Positions 51,836-64,000 of a DNA stretch of 64,000 nt are shown here, piece by piece. Position numbers and translations under genes: made by a program. How positions within the stretch are numbered: the first letter of the stretch is position 1; each line of letters begins with the position of its first letter. The DNA is from Microplitis mediator (taxonomy: Eukaryota; Arthropoda; Insecta; Hymenoptera; Braconidae): the NCBI RefSeq assembly GCF_029852145.1, contig NC_079976.1, positions 14,059,104 through 14,123,103 on the forward strand, given 5' to 3'. Under the pieces are notes generated by a model, which saw nothing but the letters and a program-made list of their open reading frames with translations, made no database searches and was not told where the DNA came from.

Positions 51836-54800
51836 TTAAGTTTACCACCATAACTTAAGTTTTTTCAATATGTGCCATTATGTTTAGTAGTTTTTGTCTT
51901 TTGTACGTTAACATATAAAATTGTAAGCATTTGTATGCTTACTTTATGAACAGCCGACAACTCATACTAGTACGAGCCGGCGTTAAAATGAATTGTTATT
52001 TTCATTCAAATAACATACAAGTATATGGCGGCGGATAGGTTGCAAAGTACTATCACTTAATTTTTTGCCAATCAGTTCTAGTTTGTGTCACTTTTTTACA
52101 TATATAAATTTTTTTCTTTTTTTTTCTTAATCTGACATAGTTGTCTTTTATATTTTATTTTTGGCTCTTAAGTTTACCACCATAACTTAAGTTTTTTCAA
52201 TATGTGCTATTACGTTTAGTAGTTTTTGTCTTTTGTACGTTAACATATAAAATTGTAAGCATTTGTATGCTTACTTTATGAACAGCCGCCAACTCATACT
52301 AGTACGAGCCAGTGTTAAAATAAATTGTTATTTTCATTCAAATAACATACAAGTATATGGTGGCGGATACTTTGCAAAGTACTATCACTTAATTTTTTGC
52401 CAATCAGTTGTACTTTGTGTCATTTTTCGACATCTATAAATTTTTTCCTTTTTTTTTCTTAATCTGACATAGTTGTCTTTTATATTATATTTTTGGCTCT
52501 TAAGTTTACCACCATAACTTAAGTTCTTTCAATATGTGCCATTATGTTTAGTAGTTTTTGTCTTTTGTACGTTAACATATAAAATTGTAAGCATTTGTAT
52601 GCGTACTTTATGAACAGCCGACAACTCATACTAGTACGAGCCGGCGTTAAAATGAATTGTTATTTTCATTCAAATAACATACAAGTATATGGCGGCGGAT
52701 AGTTTGCAAAGTACTATCACTTAATTTTTTGCCAATCAGTTGTACTTTGTGTCATTTTTTGACATCTATAAATTTTTTCCTTTTTTTTTCTTAATCTGAC
52801 ATAGTTGTCTTTTATATTATATTTTTGGCTCTCAAGTTTACCACCATAACTTAAGTTTTTTCAATATGTGCCATTATGTTCAGTAGTTTTTGTCTTTTGT
52901 ACGTTAACATATAAAATTGTAAGCATTTGTATGCTTACTTTATGAACAGCCGACAACTCATACTAGTACGAGCCAGCGTTAAAATGAATTGTTATTTTCA
53001 TTCAAATAACATACAAGTATATGGCGGCGGATAGTTTGCAAAGTACTATCACTTAATTTTTTTCCAATCAGTTGTACTTTGTGTCATTTTATGACATATA
53101 TAAATTTTTTCCTTTTTTTTTCTCAATCTGACATAGTTGTCTTTTATATTATATTTATGGCTCTTAAGTTTACCACCATAACTTAAGTTTTTTCAATATG
53201 TGCCATTATGTTTAGTAGTTTTTGTCTTTTGTACGTTAACATATAAAATTGTAAGCATTTGTATGCGTACTTTATGAACAGCCGACAACTCATACTAGTA
53301 CGAGCCGGCGTTAAAATGAATTGTTATTTTCATTCAAATAACATGCAAGTATATGGCGGCGGATAGTTTGCAGAGTACTATCACTTAATTTTTTGCCAAT
53401 CACTTGTACTTTGTGTCATTTTTTGACATATATAAATTTTTTCCTTTATTTTTCTTAATCTGACATAGTTGTCTTTTATATTATATTTTTGGCTCTTAAG
53501 TTTACCACCATAACTTAAGTTTTTTCAATATGTGCCATTATGTTTAGTAGTTTTTGTCTTTTGTACGTTAACATATAAAATTGTAAGCATTTGTATGCTT
53601 ACTTTATGAACAGCCGACAACTCATACTAGTACGAGCCGGCGTTCAAATGAATTGTTATTTTCATTCAAATAACATACAAGTATATGGTGGCGGATACTT
53701 TGCAAAGTACTATCACTTAATTTTTTGCCAATCAGTTGTACTTTGTGTCATTTTTTGACATATATAAATTTTTTTCTTTTTTTTTCTTAATCTGACATAG
53801 TTGTCTTTCATATTATATTTTTAGCTCTCAAGTTTACCACCATAACTTAAGTTTTTTCAATATGTGCCATTATGTTTAGTAGTTTTTGTCTTTTGTACGT
53901 TATCATATAAAATTGTAAGCATTTGTATGCGTACTTTATGAACAGCCGAACACTCATACTAGTACGAGCCGGCGTTAAAATGAATTGTTATTTTCATTCA
54001 AATAACATACAAGTATATGGCGGCGGATAGTTTGCAACGTACTATCACTTAATTTTTTGCCAATCAGTTGTACTTTGTGTCATTTTTTGACATATATAAA
54101 TTTTTTTCTTTTTTTTTCTTAATCTGACATAGTTGTCTTTTATATTATATTTTTGGCTCTTAAGTTTACCACCATAACTTAAGTTTTTTCAATATGTGCC
54201 ATTATGTTTAGTAGTTTTTGTCTTTTGTACGTTAACATATAAAATTGTAAGCATTTGTATGCGTACTTTATGAACAGCCGACAACTCATACTAGTACGAG
54301 CCGGCGTTAAAATGAATTGTTATTTTCATTCAAATAACATACAAGTATATGGCGGCGGATAGTTTGCAAAGTACTATCACTTAATTTTTTGCCAATCAGT
54401 TGTACTTTGTGTCATTTTTTGACATCTATAAATTTTTTCTTTTTTTTTTCTTAATCTGACATAGTTGTCTTTTATATTATATTTTTGGCTCTCAAGTTTA
54501 CCACCATAACTTAAGTTTTTTCAATATGTGCCATTATGTTCAGTAGTTTTTGTCTTTTGTACGTTAACATATAAAATTGTAAGCATTTGTATGCTTACTT
54601 TATGAACAGCCGACAACTCATACTAGTACGAGCCGGCGTTAAAATGAATTGTTATTTTCATTTAAATAACATACAAGTATATGGCGGCGGATAGTTTGCA
54701 AAGTACTATCACTTAATTTTTTTCCAATCAGTTGTACTTTGTGTCATTTTATGACATATATAAATTTTTTCCTTTTTTTTTCTTAATCTGACATAGTTGT

Positions 54801-57427
54801 CTTTTATATTATATTTATGGCTCTTAAGTTTACCACCATAACTTAAGTTTTTTCAATATGTGCCATTATGTTTAGTAGTTTTTGTCTTTTGTACGTTAAC
54901 ATATAAAATTGTAAGCATTTGTATGCGTACTTTATGAACAGCCGACAACTCATACTAGTACGAGCCGGCGTTAAAATGAATTGTTATTTTCATTCAAATA
55001 ACATGCAAGTATATGGCGGCGGATAGTTTGCAGAGTACTATCACTTAATTTTTTGCCAATCACTTGTACTTTGTGTCATTTTTTGACATATATAAATTTT
55101 TTCCTTTATTTTTCTTAATCTGACATAGTTGTCTTTTATATTATATTTTTGGCTCTTAAGTTTACCACCATAACTTAAGTTTTTTCAATATGTGCCATTA
55201 TGTTTAGTAGTTTTTGTCTTTTGTACGTTAACATATAAAATTGTAAGCATTTGTATGCTTACTTTATGAACAGCCGACAACTCATACTAGTACGAGCCGG
55301 CGTTCAAATGAATTGTTATTTTCATTCAAATAACATACAAGTATATGGTGGCGGATACTTTGCAAAGTACTATCACTTAATTTTTTGCCAATCAGTTGTA
55401 CTTTGTGTCATTTTTTGACATATATAAATTTTTTTCTTTTTTTTTCTTAATCTGACATAGTTGTCTTTCATATTATATTTTTAGCTCTTAAGTTTACCAC
55501 CATAACTTAAGTTTTTTCAATATGTGCCATTATGTTTAGTAGTTTTTGTCTTTTGTACGTTATCATATAAAATTGTAAGCATTTGTATGCGTACTTTATG
55601 AACAGCCGAACACTCATACTAGTACGAGCCGGCGTTAAAATGAATTGTTATTTTCATTCAAATAACATACAAGTATATGGCGGCGGATAGTTTGCAACGT
55701 ACTATCACTTAATTTTTTGCCAATCACTTGTACTTTGTGTCATTTTTTGACATCTATAAATTTTTTCTTTTTTTTTTCTTAATCTGACATAGTTGTCTTT
55801 TATATTATATTTTTGGCTCTTAAGTTTACCACCATAACTTAAGTTTTTTCAATATGTGCCATTATGTTTAGTAGTTTTTGTCTTTTGTACGTTAACATAT
55901 AAAATTGTAAGCATTTGTATGCTTACTTTATGAACAGCCGACAACTCATACTAGTACGAGCCGGCGTTCAAATGAATTGTTATTTTCATTCAAATAACAT
56001 ACAAGTATATGGTGGCGGATACTTTGCAAAGTACTATCACTTAATTTTTTGCCAATCAGTTGTACTTTGTGTCATTTTTTGACATATATAAATTTTTTTC
56101 TTTTTCTTTCTTAATCTGACATAGTTGTCTTTTATATTATATTTTTAGCTCTTAAGTTTACCACCATAACTTAAGTTTTTTCAATATGTGCCATTATGTT
56201 TAGTAGTTTTTGTCTTTTGTACGTTAACATATAAAATTGTAAGCATTTGTATGCGTACTTTATGAACAGCCGACAACTCATACTAGTACGAGCCGGCGTT
56301 AAAATGAATTGTTATTTTCATTCAAATAACATACAAGTATATGGCGGCGGATAGTTTGCAAAGTACTATCACTTAATTTTTTGCCAATCACTTGTACTTT
56401 GTGTCATTTTTTGACATCTATAAATTTTTTCCTTTTTTTTTCTTAATCTGACATAGTTGTCTTTTATATTATATTTTTGGCTCTTAAGTTTACCACCATA
56501 ACTTAAGTTTTTTCAATATGTGCCATTATGTTTAGTAGTTTTTGTCTTTTGTACGTTAACAAATAAAATTGTAAGCATTTGTATGCGTACTTTATGAACA
56601 GCCGACAACTCATACTAGTACGAGCCGGCGTTAAAATGAATTGTTATTTTCATTTAAATAACATACAAGTATATGGCGGTGGATAGTTTGCAAAGTACTA
56701 TCACTTAATTTTCTGCCAATCAGTTGTACTTTGTGTCATTTTTTGTCATATCTAAATTTTTTCCTTTTTTTTTCTTAATCTGACATAGTTGTCTTTTATA
56801 TTATATTTTTGGCTCTTAAGTTTACCACCATAACTTAAGTTTTTTCAATATGTGCCATTATGTTTAGTAGTTTTTGTCTTTTGTACGTTATCATATAAAA
56901 TTGTAAGCATTTGTATGCGTACTTTATGAACAGCCGACAACTCATACTAGTACGAGCCGGCGTTAAAATAAATTGTTATTTTCATTCAAATAACATACAA
57001 GTATATGGCGGCGGATAGTTTGCAAAGTACTATCACTTAATTTTTTGCCAATCACTTGTACTTTGTGTCATTTTTTGACATCTATAAATTTTTTCTTTTT
57101 TTTTTCTTAATCTGACATAGTTGTCTTTTATATTATATTTTTGGCTCTTAAGTTTACCACCATAACTTAAGTTTTTTCAATATGTGCCATTATGTTTAGT
57201 AGTTTTTGTCTTTTGTACGTTAACATATAAAATTGTAAGCATTTGTATGCGTACTCTATGAACAGCCGACAACTCATACTAGTACGAGCCGGCGTTAAAA
57301 TGAATTGTTATTTTCATTCAAATAACATGCAAGTATATGGCGGCGGATAGTTTGCAACGTACTATCACTTAATTTTTTGCCAATCAGTTGTACTTTGTGT
57401 CATTTTTTGACATATATAAATTTTTTC
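51836..57427. repeat. Block T, second copy
   Basis: This is the partner of 44199-49790 at offset 7637. Private changes include CTCTCAAG near 53824 (CTCTTAAG in the first copy) and GAGCCAGCG near 52974. The block stops at 57.41-57.47 kb: the first copy would predict the GCTGTTAAG monomer, but TTTATGGCTC appears instead. Confidence 0.9.
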
Positions 57428-57462
57428 CTTTTTTTTTCTTAATCTGACATAGTTGTCTTTTA

Positions 57463-60400
57463 TATTATATTTATGGCTCTTAAGTTTACCACCATAACTT
57501 AAGTTTTTTCAATATGTGCCATTATGTTTAGTAGTTTTTGTCTTTTGTACGTTAACATATAAAATTGTAAGCATTTGTATGCGTACTTTATGAACAGCCG
57601 ACAACTCATACTAGTACGAGCCGGCGTTAAAATGAATTGTTATTTTCATTCAAATAACATGCAAGTATATGGCGGCGGATAGTTTGCAGAGTACTATCAC
57701 TTAATTTTTTGCCAATCACTTGTACTTTGTGTCATTTTTTGACATATATAAATTTTTTCCTTTATTTTTCTTAATCTGACATAGTTGTCTTTTATATTAT
57801 ATTTTTGGCTCTTAAGTTTACCACCATAACTTAAGTTTTTTCAATATGTGCCATTATGTTTAGTAGTTTTTGTCTTTTGTACGTTAACATATAAAATTGT
57901 AAGCATTTGTATGCTTACTTTATGAACAGCCGACAACTCATACTAGTACGAGCCGGCGTTCAAATGAATTGTTATTTTCATTCAAATAACATACAAGTAT
58001 ATGGTGGCGGATACTTTGCAAAGTACTATCACTTAATTTTTTGCCAATCAGTTGTACTTTGTGTCATTTTTTGACATATATAAATTTTTTTCTTTTTTTT
58101 TCTTAATCTGACATAGTTGTCTTTCATATTATATTTTTAGCTCTTAAGTTTACCACCATAACTTAAGTTTTTTCAATATGTGCCATTATGTTTAGTAGTT
58201 TTTGTCTTTTGTACGTTATCATATAAAATTGTAAGCATTTGTATGCGTACTTTATGAACAGCCGAACACTCATACTAGTACGAGCCGGCGTTAAAATGAA
58301 TTGTTATTTTCATTCAAATAACATACAAGTATATGGCGGCGGATAGTTTGCAACGTACTATCACTTAATTTTTTGCCAATCACTTGTACTTTGTGTCATT
58401 TTTTGACATCTATAAATTTTTTCTTTTTTTTTTCTTAATCTGACATAGTAGTCTTTTATATTATATTTTTGGCTCTTAAGTTTACCACCATAACTTAAGT
58501 TTTTTCAATATGTGCCATTATGTTTAGTAGTTTTTGTCTTTTGTACGTTAACATATAAAATTGTAAGCATTTGTATGCTTACTTTATGAACAGCCGACAA
58601 CTCATACTAGTACGAGCCGGCGTTCAAATGAATTGTTATTTTCATTCAAATAACATACAAGTATATGGTGGCGGATACTTTGCAAAGTACTATCACTTAA
58701 TTTTTTGCCAATCAGTTGTACTTTGTGTCATTTTTTGACATATATAAATTTTTTTCTTTTTTTTTCTTAATCTGACATAGTTGTCTTTTATATTATATTT
58801 TTAGCTCTTAAGTTTACCACCATAACTTAAGTTTTTTCAATATGTGCCATTATGTTTAGTAGTTTTTGTCTTTTGTACGTTAACATATAAAATTGTAAGC
58901 ATTTGTATGCGTACTTTATGAACAGCCGACAACTCATACTAGTACGAGCCGGCGTTAAAATGAATTGTTATTTTCATTCAAATAACATACAAGTATATGG
59001 CGGCGGATAGTTTGCAAAGTACTATCACTTAATTTTTTGCCAATCAGTTGTACTTTGTGTCATTTTTTGACATCTATAAATTTTTTCCTTTTTTTTTCTT
59101 AATCTGACATAGTTGTCTTTTATATTATATTTTTGGCTCTTAAGTTTACCACCATAACTTAAGTTTTTTCAATATGTGCCATTATGTTTAGTAGTTTTTG
59201 TCTTTTGTACGTTAACAAATAAAATTGTAAGCATTTGTATGCGTACTTTATGAACAGCCGACAACTCATACTAGTACGAGCCGGCGTTAAAATGAATTGT
59301 TATTTTCATTTAAATAACATACAAGTATATGGCGGTGGATAGTTTGCAAAGTACTATCACTTAATTTTCTGCCAATCAGTTGTACTTTGTGTCATTTTTT
59401 GTCATATCTAAATTTTTTCCTTTTTTTTTCTTAATCTGACATAGTTGTCTTTTATATTATATTTTTGGCTCTTAAGTTTACCACCATAACTTAAGTTTTT
59501 TCAATATGTGCCATTATGTTTAGTAGTTTTTGTCTTTTGTACGTTATCATATAAAATTGTAAGCATTTGTATGCGTACTTTATGAACAGCCGACAACTCA
59601 TACTAGTACGAGCCGGCGTTAAAATAAATTGTTATTTTCATTCAAATAACATACAAGTATATGGCGGCGGATAGTTTGCAAAGTACTATCACTTAATTTT
59701 TTGCCAATCACTTGTACTTTGTGTCATTTTTTGACATCTATAAATTTTTTCTTTTTTTTTTCTTAATCTGACATAGTTGTCTTTTATATTATATTTTTGG
59801 CTCTTAAGTTTACCACCATAACTTAAGTTTTTTCAATATGTGCCATTATGTTTAGTAGTTTTTGTCTTTTGCACGTTAACATATAAAATTGTAAGCATTT
59901 GTATGCGTACTTTATGAACAGCCGACAACTCATACTAGTACGAGCCGGCGTTAAAATGAATTGTTATTTTCATTCAAATAACATGCAAGTATATGGCGGC
60001 GGATAGTTTGCAACGTACTATCACTTAATTTTTTGCCAATCAGTTGTACTTTGTGTCATTTTTTGACATATATAAATTTTTTCCTTTTTTTTTCTTAATC
60101 TGACATAGTTGTCTTCCATATTATATTTTTGGCTGTTAAGTTTACCACCATAACTTAAGTTTTTTCAATATGTGCCATTATGTTTAGTAGTTTTTGTCTT
60201 TTGTACGTTAACATATAAAATTGTAAGCATTTGTATGCTTACTTTATGAACAGCCGACAACTCATACTAGTACGAGCCGGCGTTAAAATGAATTGTTATT
60301 TTCATTCAAATAACATACAAGTATATGGCGGCGGATAGGTTGCAAAGTACTATCACTTAATTTTTTGCCAATCAGTTCTAGTTTGTGTCACTTTTTTACA

Positions 60401-61275
60401 TATATAAATTTTTTTCTTTTTTTTTCTTAATCTGACATAGTTGTCTTTTATATTTTATTTTTGGCTCTTAAGTTTACCACCATAACTTAAGTTCTTTCAA
60501 TATGTGCCATTATGTTTAGTAGTTTTTGTCTTTTGTACGTTAACATATAAAATTGTAAGCATTTGTATGCGTACTTTATGAACAGCCGACAACTCATACT
60601 AGTACGAGCCGGCGTTAAAATGAATTGTTATTTTCATTCAAATAACATACAAGTATATGGCGGCGGATAGTTTGCAAAGTACTATCACTTAATTTTTTGC
60701 CAATCACTTGTACTTTGTGTCATTTTTTGACATCTATAAATTTTTTCTTTTTTTTTTCTTAATCTGACATGGTAGTCTTCTACATTATATTTGTGGCTCT
60801 TAAGTTTATTACCATAACTTAAGTTCTTTCAATATGTGCCATTATGTTTAGTAGTTTTTGTCTTTTGTACGTTAACATATAAAATTGTAAGCATTTGTAT
60901 GCGTACTTTATGAACAGCCGACAACTCATACTAGTACGAGCCGGCGTTAAAATGAATTGTTATTTTCATTCAAATAACATACAAGTATATGGCGGCGGAT
61001 AGTTTGCAAAGTACTATCACTTAATTTTTTGCCAATCACTTGTACTTTGTGTCATTTTTTGACATCTATAAATTTTTTCTTTTTTTTTTCTTAATCTGAC
61101 ATGGTAGTCTTCTACATTATATTTTTGGCTCTTAAGTTTATTACCATAACTTAAGTTCTTTCAATATGTGCCATTATGTTTAGTAGTTTTTGTCTTTTGT
61201 ACGTTAACTTATAAAATTGTAAGCATTTGTATGCTTACTTTATGAACAGCCGACAACCCTTACTAGTACGAGCCG
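57463..61275. repeat. Block U, second copy
   Basis: This is the partner of 47170-50985. It follows block T directly, so the 57.41-57.47 kb joint connects a point equivalent to 49.8 kb with a point equivalent to 47.17 kb, an 8-monomer (2656-bp) step. The match ends near 61275, where the next monomer has CTACTTTGTGTCAC while the first copy has GTAAATTCAC. Confidence 0.9.
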
Positions 61276-61421
61276 GCGTTAAAATGAATTGTTATTTTCA
61301 TTCAAATAACATACAAGTATATGGCGGCGGATAGTTTGCAAAGTACTATCACTTAATTTTTTGCCAATCAGTTCTACTTTGTGTCACTTTTTTACATATA
61401 TAAATTTTTTTCTTAATCTGA
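61100..61421. repeat. 322-bp deletion monomer
   Basis: In this copy the pyrimidine run is shortened by 10 bp near 61405-61415: TAAATTTTTTTCTTAATC replaces the usual longer run. It is the only copy this short in the window. It explains offsets such as 3310 bp (10 monomers minus 10) between the GCGGTGG sites at 59332 and 62642. Replication slippage in the T-run is the simple explanation. Confidence 0.88.
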
Positions 61422-64000
61422 CATAGTTGTCTTTTATATTTTATTTTTGGCTCTTAAGTTTACCACCATAACTTAAGTTTTTTCAATATGTGCTATTATG
61501 TTTAGTAGTTTTTGTCTTTTGTACGTTAACATATAAAATTGTAAGCATTTGTATGCGTACTTTATGAACAGCCGACAACTCATACTAGTACGAGCCGGCG
61601 TTAAAATGAATTGTTATTTTCATTCAAATAACATACAAGTATATGGCGGCGGATAGTTTGCAAAGTACTATCACTTAATTTTTTGCCAATCAGTTGTACT
61701 TTGTGTCATTTTTTGACATCTATAAATTTTTTCCTTTTTTTTTCTTAATCTGACATAGTTGTCTTTTATATTATATTTTTGGCTCTTAAGTTTACCACCA
61801 TAACTTAAGTTTTTTCAATATGTGCCATTATGTTTAGTAGTTTTTGTCTTTTGTACGTTAACATATAAAATTGTAAGCATTTGTATGCTTACTTTATGAA
61901 CAGCCGACAACTCATACTAGTACGAGCCGGCGTTAAAATGAATTGTTATTTTCATTCAAATAACATACAAGTATATGGCGGCGGATAATTTGCAAAGTAC
62001 TATCACTTAATTTTTTGCCAATCAGTTGTACTTTGTGTCATTTTTTGACATATATAAATTTTTTCCTTTTTTTTTCTTAATCTGACATAGTTGTCTTTTA
62101 TATTATATTTTTGGCTCTTAAGTTTACCACCATAACTTAAGTTTTTTCAATATGTGCCATTATGTTTAGTAGTTTTTGTCTTTTGTACGTTAACTTATAA
62201 AATTGTAAGCATTTGTATGCTTACTTTATGAACAGCCGACAACCCATACTAGTACGAGCCGGCGTTAAAATGAATTGTTATTTTCGTTCAAATAACATAC
62301 AAGTATATGGCGGCGGATAGTTTGCAAAGTACTATCACTTAATTTTTTGCCAATCACTTGTACTTTGTGTCATTTTTTGACATCTATAAATTTTTTCCTT
62401 TTTTTTTCTTAATCTGACATAGTTGTCTTTTATATTATATTTTTGGCTCTTAAGTTTACCACCATAACTTAAGTTTTTTCAATATGTGCCATTATGTTTA
62501 GTAGTTTTTGTCTTTTGTACGTTAACAAATAAAATTGTAAGCATTTGTATGCGTACTTTATGAACAGCCGACAACTCATACTAGTACGAGCCGGCGTTAA
62601 AATGAATTGTTATTTTCATTTAAATAACATACAAGTATATGGCGGTGGATAGTTTGCAAAGTACTATCACTTAATTTTCTGCCAATCAGTTGTACTTTGT
62701 GTCATTTTTTGTCATATCTAAATTTTTTCCTTTTTTTTTCTTAATCTGACATAGTTGTCTTTTATATTATATTTTTGGCTCTTAAGTTTACCACCATAAC
62801 TTAAGTTTTTTCAATATGTGCCATTATGTTTAGTAGTTTTTGTCTTTTGTACGTTATCATATAAAATTGTAAGCATTTGTATGCGTACTTTATGAACAGC
62901 CGACAACTCATACTAGTACGAGCCGGCGTTAAAATAAATTGTTATTTTCATTCAAATAACATACAAGTATATGGCGGCGGATAGTTTGCAAAGTACTATC
63001 ACTTAATTTTTTGCCAATCACTTGTACTTTGTGTCATTTTTTGACATCTATAAATTTTTTCTTTTTTTTTTCTTAATCTGACATAGTTGTCTTTTATATT
63101 ATATTTTTGGCTCTTTAGTTTACCACCATAACTTAAGTTTTTTCAATATGTGCCATTATGTTTAGTAGTTTTTGTCTTTTGTACGTTAACATATAAAATT
63201 GTAAGCATTTGTATGCGTACTTTATGAACAGCCGACAACTCATACTAGTACGAGCCGGCGTTAAAATGAATTGTTATTTTCATTCAAATAACATACAAGT
63301 ATATGGCGGCGGATAGGTTGCAAAGTACTATCACTTAATTTTTTGCCAATCAGTTCTAGTTTGTGTCACTTTTTTACATATATAAATTTTTTTCTTTTTT
63401 TTTCTTAATCTGACATAGTTGTCTTTTATATTTTATTTTTGGCTCTTAAGTTTACCACCATAACTTAAGTTCTTTCAATATGTGCCATTATGTTTAGTAG
63501 TTTTTGTCTTTTGTACGTTAACATATAAAATTGTAAGCATTTGTATGCTTACTTTATGAACAGCCGACAACTCATACTAGTACGAGCCGGCGTTAAAATG
63601 AATTGTTATTTTTATTCAAATAACATACAAGTATATGGCGGCGGATAATTTGCAAAGTACTATCACTTAATTTTTTGCCAATCAGTTGTACTTTGTGTCA
63701 TTTTTTGACATATATAAATTTTTTCCTTTTTTTTTCTTAATCTGACATAGTTGTCTTTTATATTATATTTTTGGCTCTTAAGTTTACCACCATAACTTAA
63801 GTTTTTTCAATATGTGCCATTATGTTTAGTAGTTTTTGTCTTTTGTACGTTAACTTATAAAATTGTAAGCATTTGTATGCTTACTTTATGAACAGCCGAC
63901 AACCCATACTAGTACGAGCCGGCGTTAAAATGAATTGTTATTTTCATTCAAATAACATACAAGTATATGGCGGCGGATAGTTTGCAAAGTACTATCACTT
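61276..64000. repeat. Terminal mixed monomers
   Basis: About eight monomers reuse types seen earlier. GTTAACTTATAA recurs at 62191 and 63851 (5 monomers apart), GCGGTGG is at 62642, GGATAGGTTG is at 63311, and GGATAATTTG copies lie near 61983 and 63643. Private changes include TCGTTC near 62286 and CTCTTTAGTT near 63113. The window ends at phase 255 of a monomer, so the array continues. Confidence 0.8.

Larger units (their letters stand above)
1..64000. repeat. 332-bp satellite DNA array, head to tail, fills the window
   Basis: One monomer recurs from the first base to the last without interruption or inversion. The landmark catagttgtc (here phase 1) begins at 1, 333, 665, 997 and so on every 332 bp. 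There are 192 full copies and a final 255-bp partial one. Twelve copies are 333 bp, one is 331 bp (10300-10630) and one is 322 bp (61100-61421). The monomer is about 71% A+T, and the shown strand is strongly T-rich. Adjacent copies differ at a handful of positions, while copies several kilobases apart can be almost identical, which is the signature of higher-order repeats. Long tandem satellites of this kind are known from eukaryotic centromeric and other constitutive heterochromatin, so I infer such a location. No unique flank is present, so neither chromosome position nor species can be read from the window. Confidence 0.98.

Noticed and set aside
1..64000. CRISPR array
   Set aside because: The repeat unit is 332 bp with no short repeat and unique-spacer pattern, and differences between copies are point changes.
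1..64000. CENP-B box
   Set aside because: I looked for the TTCG....A..CGGG core on both strands, including around TTCGCCGATC (261 region) and GCCGGCGTTCGAATG (1170 region). Neither fits the spacing and essential bases.
1..64000. Known named satellite (for example the Drosophila 359-bp family)
   Set aside because: There is only a vague likeness around CATACTAGTACGAGC. I cannot support an assignment without a database comparison and give none.
1..64000. Transposon, terminal repeats or target-site duplications within the array
   Set aside because: Monomer phase is continuous from end to end. All length changes are explained by twelve +1, one -1 and one -10 change, leaving no room for an insertion.

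Overview
The whole window is one uninterrupted satellite DNA array. A 332-bp monomer (about 71% A+T by my count of the first-copy consensus) is repeated head to tail, always in the same orientation. There are 192 complete copies plus 255 bp of a 193rd. The bookkeeping closes exactly: I find twelve 333-bp copies, one 331-bp copy and one 322-bp copy, a net +1 over 192 x 332 + 255 = 64000. I see no unique sequence, transposon, RNA gene, CRISPR array or convincing protein gene. This is typical of eukaryotic constitutive heterochromatin (centromeric, pericentromeric or subtelomeric). Nothing here is diagnostic of a taxon, and I do not recognise the monomer as a named satellite. Both window edges lie inside the array.

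Layout. 1-3.1 kb: heterogeneous monomers with private variants, including a run of three 333-bp copies at 2325-3323. 3.15-9.52 kb: a 10-monomer block present twice in tandem (offset 3322 bp). 9.52-12.64 kb: mixed monomers with a loose 3- to 4-monomer rhythm. 12.64-20.73 kb: a 24-monomer block P that recurs at 24.93-33.01 kb (offset 12286). 17.64-25.06 kb: block Q, recurring at 38.56-45.98 kb (offset 20918). 29.93-36.0 kb: a 9-monomer unit in tandem (offset 2988). 31.87-36.33 kb recurs at 37.51-41.98 kb (offset 5644). 44.2-49.8 kb recurs at 51.84-57.43 kb (offset 7637). 47.17-50.98 kb recurs at 57.46-61.28 kb (offset 10293). The last 2.7 kb mixes the same monomer types. Every offset is a whole number of monomers once the 333-bp copies lying between the two sites are counted.

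Inside the monomer the striking feature is a set of inverted repeats: four have perfect 8-bp arms (in their best copies), one has 5-bp arms, and a 16-bp dyad has one mismatch. There is also a 20-nt pyrimidine run, a TATA-like element and a small CpG-bearing core. Small minus-strand ORFs of 81-82 codons occur in 11 copies. They are by-products of single-base insertions and are not called as genes.

I therefore see no new gene system. What deserves a second look is the nested segmental amplification, whose breakpoints can be bracketed to the base pair, and the dyad-rich monomer, which could form non-B DNA.
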